NCBI GenBank assembly: GCA_002239105.1
Contig: MPNQ01000013.1
Location: 1 to 64,000 of the forward strand
Direction of reading: 5' to 3'
Source: a marine group bacterium Sva0996 bin134
GTDB taxonomy: Bacteria > Actinomycetota > Acidimicrobiia > Acidimicrobiales > Bin134
Length of the DNA: 64,000 nt
A program made the translations under genes and the position numbers. The notes under the pieces were generated by a model that saw nothing but the letters and a program-made list of their open reading frames with translations, was not told the DNA's origin and did not search any database. This document shows positions 57,132-64,000 of the stretch, piece after piece; the stretch's first letter is position 1; the number at the start of each line of letters is the position of its first letter.

Positions 57132-58415
57132 TTAGGCGTCCCACACCACCGACAGGGTGGCGGGCGCCCGGAAGGCCAACCCGGCGATGGGCGATACCTC
57201 GGCGTCGGGGTCGAGGCGCAGGTTGGGGAGGCGGTCTAGCAGGCATTCCAGCACTGCCCGCATCTCCATGCGGGCCAGGTGGATGCCCAGGCACAAATGC
57301 GGCCCGGTGGCGAACGCCAGATGCGCTTTCGGCTCCCGGAAGATGTCGAACCTCTCTGGGTTCTCCCAACGGGATGGGTCGTGGTTGGCCGAGCCCAAAT
57401 TGGGGTTCACCGCCGTTCCCACCTCGATTTCGATGCCGTCCACCACCGCGTCCGCAGCCGCGGTGCGGGTGATCCCGGTCAGCGGTGCCTCCCACCGAAG
57501 TGCCTCCTCCACCGCCGCCGTCACCAGCGACCGGTCGGCCCGCACGGCATCAAACTGCTCCGGGTTCGACAGCAGCCCAACCATCATGTTGCTGGCCGCC
57601 CGGTAGGTGGTCTCCGCCCCGGCGGGCAGCAACAGTCGGCAAAAGGCAATGATCTCGTCGTTGGTCAGCCGCTGCCCGTCCAGCTCGGCGTGGGCCAAGA
57701 GGCTGATCAGATCCTCCTGCGGCTCAGCCCGACGATCTTCCACCACCGGCTCCAGGTACGCGTACAGCCATTGCGAAGCCGCGAACCCCCGCTCGATGTG
57801 GGTGGCCATGTTGGTGATCTCCACCGCCCGCCGGTAGAAGGCGGGCAAGTCTGACTCCGGCAGTCCTAGTACGATGGCAATCACATGCACGGGAAACACG
57901 AACATCAACTCGTGCACCAAATCGGCCCGCCCCCGATCAGCGAAGGCGTCGATGTAGTGGTTCAGCACCGGGTTCACTATCTCGCGCTCCCAGCGCTCCA
58001 TCTCCCGGCGGGTGAACGCCTGCTGAAGCAGCCTGCGGTACTGCCCATGCTCGGGCTCGTCCATCTCCAAGATGGTGTGCCCCATCACCAGGCCCATCGA
58101 GTCGGCATAGCCCGCGGAGGAGAACGTGGCCCCGTCTCGCAGCGCCGCCTCCACTCCGTCGTACGACAGCACGTTCACGATCTTGCGCTCCCCGGCCATC
58201 AGGTCGCTCACGCTGACGGTTCCCAGCATCTCCGACATGCTGCCCCAGTGGACCGGGCACTTGGCCAAGAGCTCGGAGTAGATCGCATAGGGGTCAATCG
58301 AATGGTCAGTCCCCTGGGCTTGGTCGAAGGCGTCGAACGGGTCGTACCCTTCGTCACCGGGTTCGGGGGCCCGGGCGGCCGCTAAAATCTCCCCCGGTGT
58401 CATCTCGAACTTCAT
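57132..58415 (-). CDS. Cytochrome P450
   Basis: A 427-residue soluble P450. The I-helix is L-L-P-A-G-A-E-T-T, the K-helix E-E-A-L-R, and the heme loop F-A-T-G-P-H-L-C-L-G-I-H-L-A-R with the axial Cys. The F-A-T-G-P start of the heme loop replaces the usual F-G-x-G. ATG 58415 is preceded by TACAGT at 8 nt; longer frames run into the divergent acyl-CoA dehydrogenase gene and are not credible. It is only distantly related to the P450 at 30246. It may hydroxylate a fatty-acid- or terpenoid-like substrate feeding the neighbouring acyl-CoA enzymes. Confidence 0.93.
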   Translation of the reverse strand: MKFEMTPGEILAAARAPEPGDEGYDPFDAFDQAQGTDHSIDPYAIYSELLAKCPVHWGSMSEMLGTVSVSDLMAGERKIVNVLSYDGVEAALRDGATFSSAGYADSMGLVMGHTILEMDEPEHGQYRRLLQQAFTRREMERWEREIVNPVLNHYIDAFADRGRADLVHELMFVFPVHVIAIVLGLPESDLPAFYRRAVEITNMATHIERGFAASQWLYAYLEPVVEDRRAEPQEDLISLLAHAELDGQRLTNDEIIAFCRLLLPAGAETTYRAASNMMVGLLSNPEQFDAVRADRSLVTAAVEEALRWEAPLTGITRTAAADAVVDGIEIEVGTAVNPNLGSANHDPSRWENPERFDIFREPKAHLAFATGPHLCLGIHLARMEMRAVLECLLDRLPNLRLDPDAEVSPIAGLAFRAPATLSVVWDA

Positions 58416-58423
58416 AGCGAGCC

Positions 58424-58429
58424 ACTGTA
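58424..58429 (-). promoter_or_regulatory. -10 element TACAGT for the P450 gene
   Basis: On the minus strand TACAGT is 8 nt before the ATG at 58415, in the 42-bp divergent interval. Confidence 0.42.
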
Positions 58430-58457
58430 AATCCAACCGAGAGAGCGCGGTAGTCCC

Positions 58458-59765
58458 ATGGCCATCGATTTTTCCGTAGAGCCCGAGTTCCAAGAGAAGC
58501 TCGACTGGATGGACACCTTCGTCACCACCGAGATCGAGCCCATCGACCTCTATTTCCGGGGCGAGGTCAACCCCTTCGACCGCACCAACGACACGGCCAA
58601 CGCCCTGATCCGACCGCTCCAAAAGCAGGTGCAAGACCAGGGCCTGTGGGCCTGCCACATGGGCCCCCACCTAGGCGGCCTCGGATACGGCCAGGTCAAG
58701 CTGGCTTTGATGAACGAGATCTTGGGCCGGGCGCTGTGGGCCCAGGTGGTATTCGGCTGCCAGGCCCCCGACTCGGGCAACGCCGAGATCATCGCCCACT
58801 ACGGCACCGACGAGCAGAAGGAGCTCTACCTCCAGCCCCTGCTCGACAGCAAGATCTCCTCCACCTACGCCATGACCGAGCCCCAGGGCGGCTCCGACCC
58901 CAACTACTTCACCTGCTCGGCTCACCGCGACGGCGAAGAGTGGGTGATCAACGGCGAGAAGTGGTTCGCCTCTAACTTCAAGTACGCCAAGTTCATGATC
59001 GTCATGTTGATCACCAACCCCGATGTGCCGGTGTACCGGGGCTCGTCGATGATGCTGGTGCCCACCGACACCCCCGGCATCGAGGTGGTGGCCAACGTCG
59101 GCCTCGGCACCGAGGACTTGGAAGACGGCGACCACGCCTATCTCCGGTTCAACGACGTGCGGGTGCCAGCCGAGAACCTTTTGGGCGACGAGGGCTCGGG
59201 CTTCAAGATCGCCCAAACCCGCCTCGGCGGCGGCCGGGTCCACCACGGCATGCGCTCGGTGGGCGTGGCCCAGCGGGCCCTCGACATGATGTGCGAGCGG
59301 GTGCTGTCTAGGGAGACCAAGGGCTCGCTCATCGGCGAGAAGCAGTCCATCCAGCACTGGATCGCCGACTCCTGGATCCAGATCCAGCAGTTCCGCCTCC
59401 AAGTGCTCCACACCGCCTGGCTGATCGACAACGAGGGCGACTACGCCAAGGTCCGCCAGCACATAGCGGGCGTCAAGGTGGCCACCCCCAAGGTGCTGAT
59501 CGACGTGGTGTACCGGGCCATGCACGCCCACGGCTCCCTCGGCGTTTCCAACCTCATGCCGCTGACCTCAATGTGGATGAGTGGCCCGGTCATGGGCATC
59601 GCCGATGGCCCCACCGAGGTCCACAAAGACACCATCGCCAAGACCATCCTCAAGAGCTACAAACCCTCCGACGGCCTCTTCCCCTCCCAACACCTCCCCA
59701 CCCGAATAGCCACCGCCCGTCAATACATCGAATCCCGCATAGAACACGAGATTGCAAATCTCTAA
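58458..59765 (+). CDS. Acyl-CoA dehydrogenase, ACAD10/11-like
   Basis: A 435-residue FAD-dependent acyl-CoA dehydrogenase-fold protein. Segments include A-M-T-E-P-Q-G-G-S-D-P, N-G-E-K-W-F-A-S-N, Q-T-R-L-G-G-G-R-V-H-H-G-M-R-S-V-G and the C-terminal I-A-D-G-P-T-E-V-H-K. The Gly-Gly-Gly-Arg-x-His-His block and D-G-P-T-E-V-H are typical of the ACAD10/11 group. In that group a kinase domain phosphorylates a 4-hydroxyacyl-CoA and the dehydrogenase fold eliminates the phosphate. The coupled kinase would be the one at 56003. It is divergent from the P450 gene and followed by a large hairpin. Confidence 0.9.
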   Translation: MAIDFSVEPEFQEKLDWMDTFVTTEIEPIDLYFRGEVNPFDRTNDTANALIRPLQKQVQDQGLWACHMGPHLGGLGYGQVKLALMNEILGRALWAQVVFGCQAPDSGNAEIIAHYGTDEQKELYLQPLLDSKISSTYAMTEPQGGSDPNYFTCSAHRDGEEWVINGEKWFASNFKYAKFMIVMLITNPDVPVYRGSSMMLVPTDTPGIEVVANVGLGTEDLEDGDHAYLRFNDVRVPAENLLGDEGSGFKIAQTRLGGGRVHHGMRSVGVAQRALDMMCERVLSRETKGSLIGEKQSIQHWIADSWIQIQQFRLQVLHTAWLIDNEGDYAKVRQHIAGVKVATPKVLIDVVYRAMHAHGSLGVSNLMPLTSMWMSGPVMGIADGPTEVHKDTIAKTILKSYKPSDGLFPSQHLPTRIATARQYIESRIEHEIANL

Positions 59766-59799
59766 CCCCCTCCCCAAGAAGCGCTGAGATGCCCAACGG

Positions 59800-59945
59800 A
59801 GGCGGGGCGGCGGCCCAAAAATTGGGTCGTGGTGGGGGGTGGCCCGGCTCAGGGCGCCCGCCGCCCGGAGCTCTGCGAGGACGGCGGGCTGGGCCGGGAC
59901 AGGACCCGCCACCACGACCCATCAAAAACAGTCCGCCGCCCCGCC
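59800..59945. repeat. 146-nt nested inverted repeat (large hairpin)
   Basis: Four nested pairs of arms were found by direct base matching. 59800-59812 pairs with 59933-59945 (13 of 13). 59823-59840 pairs with 59904-59921 (17 of 18). 59843-59852 pairs with 59889-59898 (10, one G-U). 59857-59866 pairs with 59879-59888 (9 of 10), around a 12-nt loop. Short A-rich bulges sit symmetrically (CCCAAAAA and CATCAAAAACAG). It lies between two convergent genes and could be a double terminator, a structured RNA, or a small palindromic mobile element. Confidence 0.8.
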
Positions 59946-59961
59946 GGTGGAAGGTAACGAC

Positions 59962-60402
59962 CTACCTCCGAGTAGGAACCCGCCCAAAGATGTACCCCAA
60001 CCCCACAATCCCCAATCCGATCACGACCCCCCGCCACGTCCACGAGCTGAGAGCAAGCCCGGAACTCAGCCCCACCGCGACCACGATCATCGTTCCGGCA
60101 ATCACCTTCGCTCGCCACGGCATCCCTAGACCAGACCGATAGTCGGCCACCAATTTCCCTACGCCAGGCAGATTCAGCACCCAACGCTCCATCCGTTCGC
60201 TCGAACGGCTGAACGCGGCGGCAGCCATGATGAAGAACACCGTCGACGGCAGCCCGGGCACGATCACCCCGATTGCCCCCACGGCGACACACACCAACCC
60301 GCCAACAACCCACAGCCCCCGTACCAGCGGGTTCTGAGCCACTTTGGAGTGGCCGGATGCCTCAGAGTCGCCGGGGTCAGCCGGCGAGTTCGATGAAGTC
60401 AC
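59962..60402 (-). CDS. DUF454 (YbaN-like) inner-membrane protein
   Basis: A 146-residue membrane protein of the DUF454 family. A charged N-terminal 25 residues is followed by a helix (L-W-V-V-G-G-L-V-C-V-A-V-G-A-I-G-V), the family block V-P-G-L-P-S-T-V-F-F-I-M-A-A-A-A-F-S-R-S-S, an amphipathic stretch and two more helices at about 100-140. The function is unknown in all bacteria. The gene overlaps the upstream membrane-protein gene by 26 bp, so the pair is co-transcribed. The large hairpin sits just beyond its stop. Confidence 0.86.
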   Translation of the reverse strand: MTSSNSPADPGDSEASGHSKVAQNPLVRGLWVVGGLVCVAVGAIGVIVPGLPSTVFFIMAAAAFSRSSERMERWVLNLPGVGKLVADYRSGLGMPWRAKVIAGTMIVVAVGLSSGLALSSWTWRGVVIGLGIVGLGYIFGRVPTRR

Positions 60403-60706
60403 CGACTGTCAGGTAGCACAGCAGTCCGATCACCAGCACGTTCACCGTGCTCACCGGCCACTTCAGCCGATGGTCGGCCCGCCAGAACCGCCGAATGCTC
60501 AACACGTTGAACACGATGGCCACCAGCCCAATCGGCGCACTCAAAGCCGGCCCCACTGAATCGGACAACCCCAGTACCGGCAGCAGGAAAGGGAGCACCA
60601 GGTAGGTCAGCAGGCAGCGGATTCCCGACACCACCATCGACTGGCTAAACCGCCGTTCGGCCGTACTGGGTGCCTCTACTTGGGCCGGAGCGGTATCAAC
60701 GGTCAC
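60377..60706 (-). CDS. Small membrane protein of unknown function
   Basis: A 109-residue protein with an about 25-residue cytoplasmic N-terminus and three predicted membrane helices (about 28-50, 53-70 and 85-105). It includes R-C-L-L-T-Y-L-V-L-P-F-L-L-P-V and a final T-V-G-D-F-I-E-L-A-G. The start is GTG 60706. It overlaps the DUF454 gene by 26 bp. No family was recognised with confidence; the pairing with DUF454 suggests a joint membrane function. Confidence 0.72.
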   Translation of the reverse strand: MTVDTAPAQVEAPSTAERRFSQSMVVSGIRCLLTYLVLPFLLPVLGLSDSVGPALSAPIGLVAIVFNVLSIRRFWRADHRLKWPVSTVNVLVIGLLCYLTVGDFIELAG

Positions 60707-60778
60707 TTACCCTCAGTCTCCCACTCACACCTCATCCCCGTCTCACCGGATGACCGGTTTCATTAGCATGACCACACC

Positions 60779-63727
60779 ATGAACCGGGCACCGCTTCTAC
60801 CTGTACTTATGGTCGCCCTCGCCCTCATTGCCGCTGCCTGCGGCGGTGACGACGACGATCAGCCCGCCACCCCAACCACGCCTGCGCCCGCCGCCACCAC
60901 CCAGCCCGCCGAGCCAGCCCCGACGCCCGCTCCCACAACCGAGCCCGACACCGCCCCCGCGGGCCCCACTTGCGACTGGCCCATGTGGGGCCACGGCATT
61001 AGCCGCACCTTCTCCTACCCCTGCGACAGCGACATCAACCCCGACACCGCCGGCGACCTGCGCCGCATCTGGTTCTTCAACACCAGCGACGTGGTCACCG
61101 CCGCCCCGGTAGTAGTCGATGGCGTGCTCTATGTGGGCGATTGGGCCGGCCGGTTCTACGCCCTCGACGCCGCCGACGGCACCGAGATCTGGCACTACGA
61201 CGCCGAGTATCACGACAACGTCTACGCCGGGCAGATCACCTCGTCGGCCTCCTACACCCTCATCGACGGCACTCCCGCGGTGGTGTTCAACGCCGGGCGC
61301 ACCATCCACGCCCTCAACGCGGCCGACGGCACCGAGATCTGGACCCACGCCCTGGGCGAGCCCGGCTGGCCCACCGAGCTGGAGACCACTCCCATCGTGG
61401 TGGACAACCGGGTGATCGCCACCTTCGACACCCACAACGCCCCCTTCCCCGCAGGGGTGGTGGCCCTTGACCTGGCCACCGGCGAGCTGCTGTGGCACTT
61501 CGACCTCGAAGGCGGCGACCACAAAGGCTGCGGGGGAGTGTGGGGATCGCCCTCGGTCGACCTGGAGCGCCGCCTCATGTTCGCGGGCAGCGCCAACTGC
61601 CCCATCTCCCCCGAGGGCTGGGGCCCCTACACCGAGGCCCTTTTCGCGGTGGACATCGACACCGGCGAGCCGGCTTGGAGCTTCCAGCCCCACCCGCCCA
61701 ACAACGACGACTCCGATTTCGCCGGCGTGCCGGTGCTGTTCACCGCCAACGGCCAAGACCTGGTGGGCCTGGGCAACAAAGACGCCGTGTTCTACGTGGT
61801 CGATCGCGACATTGGCGAGCTGGTGTGGAGCACTAGGGCCACCAACGACAACGTGATCCGCCCCAACTTCGCCAGCGGCGGGTTCATCGGACCGGCCGCC
61901 TACGCCGATGGTATCATCGCCGGCGGCACCGGCGTAGCCGACTGCCCGTGCATGCACGCCTTCGACGCCGCCACCGGCCACATCGTCTGGCAGCAGCCCG
62001 CCGTCGGCCCCACCTACTCGCCCACCACCGAGGTGAATGGGGTGGTGTTCGTGGGCTCGCTCGACTTCACCCTGCGGGCCCTGCGCCTCGACAACGGCGA
62101 TGTCCTGTGGTCCGACGAGCTCACCGGGCTCATCTCCGGCGGAGTGGCCATCGTGGGCAACGACATGTGGGCCGTCGCCGGATTCCGCGAGCCCGGTTCG
62201 CCCGGCCCCTCGGAGACCTCCGGCGTGTTCCGCTACACCGTGACGCCCGAGGTTGAGGCCGCCCCCCAAACCGCCCCCGAACAAGCCCCCGAGCCCGAAG
62301 CCGGCCAAGTCCGCCTGGCGCAAGCGTCGGGCCGCTGCATCGACGCTCCCTGCGACGTCGGCTTCGACTTCAAGACCCCGCCGCCGGGCACCGACCCCCA
62401 ACTCACGCTGTCGATCCAAACCGACCCCTTCGAGCTCACCGTTGCCTCCAGCGGCCTCGGCGACCCCGCCGCCTGGCTCCGGTCCGGGAGCGACGTCGCC
62501 GCCGTCGGCGCCTCGGCCTACGGCGTGCTGGTTTCGGAGCGTGACGACCGCCCCTCAGGCGGCTACCTGTGCGTCCTCGACGACACCGGCGGCTGCATCG
62601 CCCGCACTGTGCCCCGGCCGGGCGCCTCCTACAACCGCATCAGCCTGCTGGCCCTGCACGACACCACCGTGATCCCCGGCCCCGCCGACGGCTTCGACCG
62701 CCTGGTGGCCAGCATCGGCTTCAACCCGCCGCTGCAAACCGAGCCCCTCGACCCGCCCACCTACCTGGTGTTCAGCCCCCAGGGCAACAACCTGGTGGTA
62801 TACGGCGACAACGGCGCCACCCACCGGCTCATCACCAACGCCCGGGAGGACCCCGACGGCCGCGACATCAACGGCCAGGTGTGCTTCACTGACGAGGGCC
62901 GCTTCATCGCCGGCGAAGACACCGGCCAGCCCGAGGTCCCCGCCGGTTTCGGCATCTTCCAGCTCGACGGCGACACCCTGGACACCCTCACCGCCAACCA
63001 GATCGGCAAGCTCACCCCCGATTTCGAAGCCGCGGAGAACCAGCCCGAGCCTTACGGCTGCGCCTTTTTGCCCGACGGCCGCCTGCTCACCACCGACGTG
63101 GGCAACCAAGCGTCCGGCCCGGGCACCGGCCAGCTCACCGTGTGGTTCCCGCCCTACGACGGCGCCCGCTGCGTGGTGGCCGACGACATCGCCACCGCCC
63201 AGCAACTGGCCGCCGACGGCGACGATGTGCTGGTGGCCTCGGCCCGCCCGCCCACCATCGGCGTGCAGCGCTATTCCAACCTCCCCCGCAGCGCGGAGGA
63301 GTGCGACCCCGCCGCGGTCACCGTCGAGCTGTTCATCGCAGTGGGCGACGGCCTGAGCCTCACCACCGGCGTCGCCGCCGACGGCCACGGCGGCTGGTAC
63401 GTGTCCGACACCCTCGCCGGCGTCATCAACCAGTACGACGGCGACGGCAACTACATCCGCACCGTGCTGGCCCCGCCCGAGGGCGAGGGGCTGGCCCTCG
63501 AGCCCATCAGCACCGGCTCTCCGCTGGGCATAGCCGTGGGCCCCGACGGCACCCTCTACTACGCCGACCTGGCCCTGGCCATCAACGAGTCGGGCATCGG
63601 CCCCGCCTCCGGCCAGGGCACCGTGCGCCGCATTCGCTTCGACGCCGGCAACCAGCCTCTGCCACCGGAGACCCTCGATTACGGCCTCAACTTCCCCGAC
63701 GGCCTCGGCGTCCTCCCCATCCCGTGA
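60779..63727 (+). CDS. Lipoprotein with PQQ-type and NHL-type beta-propellers
   Basis: A 982-residue exported lipoprotein. The signal peptide ends in L-I-A-A-A-C-G-G with Cys21 as lipid anchor, followed by D-D-D-D and a Thr/Pro/Ala linker to about residue 60. The first propeller (about 62-490) has repeated PQQ-type W-motif blades such as L-Y-V-G-D-W-A-G-R-F-Y-A-L-D and A-D-G-T-E-I-W. A C-P-C pair (in D-C-P-C-M-H-A-F) recalls the Cys-Cys ring of quinoprotein alcohol dehydrogenases. A second linker leads to an NHL/SMP-30-like propeller (about 640-982: G-V-A-A-D-G-H-G-G-W-Y-V-S-D; G-I-A-V-G-P-D-G-T-L-Y-Y-A-D). It could be a PQQ alcohol dehydrogenase or a cofactor-free scaffold; no cytochrome domain is present. 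Confidence 0.82.
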   Translation: MNRAPLLPVLMVALALIAAACGGDDDDQPATPTTPAPAATTQPAEPAPTPAPTTEPDTAPAGPTCDWPMWGHGISRTFSYPCDSDINPDTAGDLRRIWFFNTSDVVTAAPVVVDGVLYVGDWAGRFYALDAADGTEIWHYDAEYHDNVYAGQITSSASYTLIDGTPAVVFNAGRTIHALNAADGTEIWTHALGEPGWPTELETTPIVVDNRVIATFDTHNAPFPAGVVALDLATGELLWHFDLEGGDHKGCGGVWGSPSVDLERRLMFAGSANCPISPEGWGPYTEALFAVDIDTGEPAWSFQPHPPNNDDSDFAGVPVLFTANGQDLVGLGNKDAVFYVVDRDIGELVWSTRATNDNVIRPNFASGGFIGPAAYADGIIAGGTGVADCPCMHAFDAATGHIVWQQPAVGPTYSPTTEVNGVVFVGSLDFTLRALRLDNGDVLWSDELTGLISGGVAIVGNDMWAVAGFREPGSPGPSETSGVFRYTVTPEVEAAPQTAPEQAPEPEAGQVRLAQASGRCIDAPCDVGFDFKTPPPGTDPQLTLSIQTDPFELTVASSGLGDPAAWLRSGSDVAAVGASAYGVLVSERDDRPSGGYLCVLDDTGGCIARTVPRPGASYNRISLLALHDTTVIPGPADGFDRLVASIGFNPPLQTEPLDPPTYLVFSPQGNNLVVYGDNGATHRLITNAREDPDGRDINGQVCFTDEGRFIAGEDTGQPEVPAGFGIFQLDGDTLDTLTANQIGKLTPDFEAAENQPEPYGCAFLPDGRLLTTDVGNQASGPGTGQLTVWFPPYDGARCVVADDIATAQQLAADGDDVLVASARPPTIGVQRYSNLPRSAEECDPAAVTVELFIAVGDGLSLTTGVAADGHGGWYVSDTLAGVINQYDGDGNYIRTVLAPPEGEGLALEPISTGSPLGIAVGPDGTLYYADLALAINESGIGPASGQGTVRRIRFDAGNQPLPPETLDYGLNFPDGLGVLPIP

Positions 63728-63747
63728 GCCACACCGGCCACATGGCC

Positions 63748-63753
63748 TACGAT
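63748..63753 (+). promoter_or_regulatory. -10 element TACGAT for the ferredoxin gene
   Basis: TACGAT is 8 nt before the ATG at 63762. Confidence 0.42.
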
Positions 63754-63761
63754 GCTCGCTG

Positions 63762-63962
63762 ATGCGCATCCGGGTTGACACCGAGCTTTGCCAGGGCCAC
63801 GGCCGCTGCTACATGCTGGCGCCCGACCTGTTCGACGCCGACGACGACGGCTACTGCGAGCCCACCGACGAGCGCACCGTGCCCTCTGAGCTGGCCGATC
63901 AGGCCCGCCGGGCATCGATGAACTGCCCAGAAGACGCCATCATCTTGACCGAGGAGACCTGA
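63762..63962 (+). CDS. 3Fe-4S ferredoxin (P450-type redox partner)
   Basis: A 66-residue ferredoxin of the kind that feeds electrons to actinobacterial P450s. The cluster motif is C-Q-G-H-G-R-C (Cys10, Cys16, with Gly/His in place of the middle Cys) and C-P-E-D-A-I near the C-terminus, so the cluster is 3Fe-4S. L-F-D-A-D-D-D-G is typical. The gene that follows overlaps by one base, and in this context a P450 is expected there. Confidence 0.92.
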   Translation: MRIRVDTELCQGHGRCYMLAPDLFDADDDGYCEPTDERTVPSELADQARRASMNCPEDAIILTEET

Positions 63963-64000
63963 TGACTGAAAAGAAGTATTCGCTAGAGCCCCCCGAGATC
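63962..64000 (+). CDS. Start of a gene cut by the window edge (possibly a cytochrome P450)
   Basis: Thirteen codons beginning at ATG 63962 (M-T-E-K-K-Y-S-L-E-P-P-E-I) run off the right edge. The start overlaps the ferredoxin stop by one base. The only reason to suspect a P450 is the coupled 3Fe-4S ferredoxin. Confidence 0.45.
   Translation, partial: MTEKKYSLEPPEI

Noticed and set aside
57124..57495. Minus-strand frame overlapping the P450 3' end
   Set aside because: An out-of-frame shadow of the P450 heme-loop region.
60797..62419. 540-codon minus-strand frame opposite the beta-propeller gene
   Set aside because: Antisense shadow, rich in Gly/Val/His, with no motif, opposite a well-supported lipoprotein gene.
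1..64000. tRNA, rRNA, riboswitch, CRISPR and insertion-sequence genes
   Set aside because: Intergenic gaps were read on both strands; none showed a cloverleaf, a known riboswitch core, spaced repeats or a transposase. A covariance-model search would be needed to exclude small RNAs.

Overview
The window is a gene-dense, high-G+C stretch (about two thirds or more G+C by eye, with codon third positions almost all G or C) from an actinobacterium. An F420 hydrogenase/dehydrogenase beta-type reductase, three luciferase-like (LLM) oxidoreductases, cytochromes P450, many stand-alone amidohydrolases and acyl-CoA enzymes, and apparent leaderless -10 motifs (TANNNT 6-9 nt before start codons) fit an uncultured Acidimicrobiia-like lineage. 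That placement is inference; there is no rRNA marker. I saw no tRNA, rRNA, CRISPR array or transposase.

Layout. 1-5.8 kb: a truncated lipoprotein gene, an amidohydrolase, biotin synthase (bioB), a crotonase and a tandem duplicated pair of LLM oxidoreductases. 5.9-9 kb: a coupled operon of two alpha/beta hydrolases and a DUF1214 protein. 9-15.8 kb: an SDR, a sulfotransferase and a thioesterase, then a four-gene minus-strand operon joined by 4-nt overlaps (Asp/Glu-racemase-like protein, sulfotransferase-like protein, F420 reductase, zinc-type alcohol dehydrogenase). 15.8-22.2 kb: a decayed GcvT-like remnant, a Rieske oxygenase with an APH-fold kinase, a hipBA toxin-antitoxin module bracketed by two diverged copies of the kinase gene's 3' end, and a membrane-anchored FG-GAP protein. 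22.2-34 kb: amidohydrolases, a gamma-butyrobetaine-dioxygenase-like enzyme coupled to a BKACE enzyme (possibly carnitine metabolism), two D-aminoacylase-like proteins, pyrE, a P450 and an SDR. 34-40 kb: a thiolase-like protein with a DUF35 partner, two tandem SnoaL-like proteins, and a sugar/hydroxyacid block (class II aldolase, 2-hydroxyacid dehydrogenase, FGGY kinase). 40-48 kb: an LLM oxidoreductase, two acyl-CoA ligases, a DtxR-type metalloregulator, an acyl-CoA dehydrogenase, a crotonase and a class III CoA-transferase. 48.1-52.6 kb: a defence-like island of lower G+C with two different ATPase plus TOPRIM-like pairs and a CBS-domain protein. 52.7-60.7 kb: a coupled operon (M24 peptidase, degenerate M24 partner, amidohydrolase, APH kinase), a P450, an acyl-CoA dehydrogenase, a 146-nt nested hairpin and two small membrane proteins. 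60.8-64 kb: a two-propeller PQQ-like lipoprotein, a 3Fe-4S ferredoxin and the start of another gene.

Taken together, most genes look like peripheral catabolism: oxygenases and F420/flavin enzymes activate substrates, hydrolases and amidohydrolases open them, CoA ligases and CoA-transferases load them, and dehydrogenases and crotonases process the acyl-CoAs. Specific substrates cannot be read from the sequence. The most unusual items are the double ATPase/TOPRIM island, the large hairpin at 59.8 kb, the hipBA insertion scar, a run of 17 C residues inside a coding region, a pseudo-M24 protein coupled to an intact one, and the recurring leaderless promoter pattern, which also helped to choose start codons.
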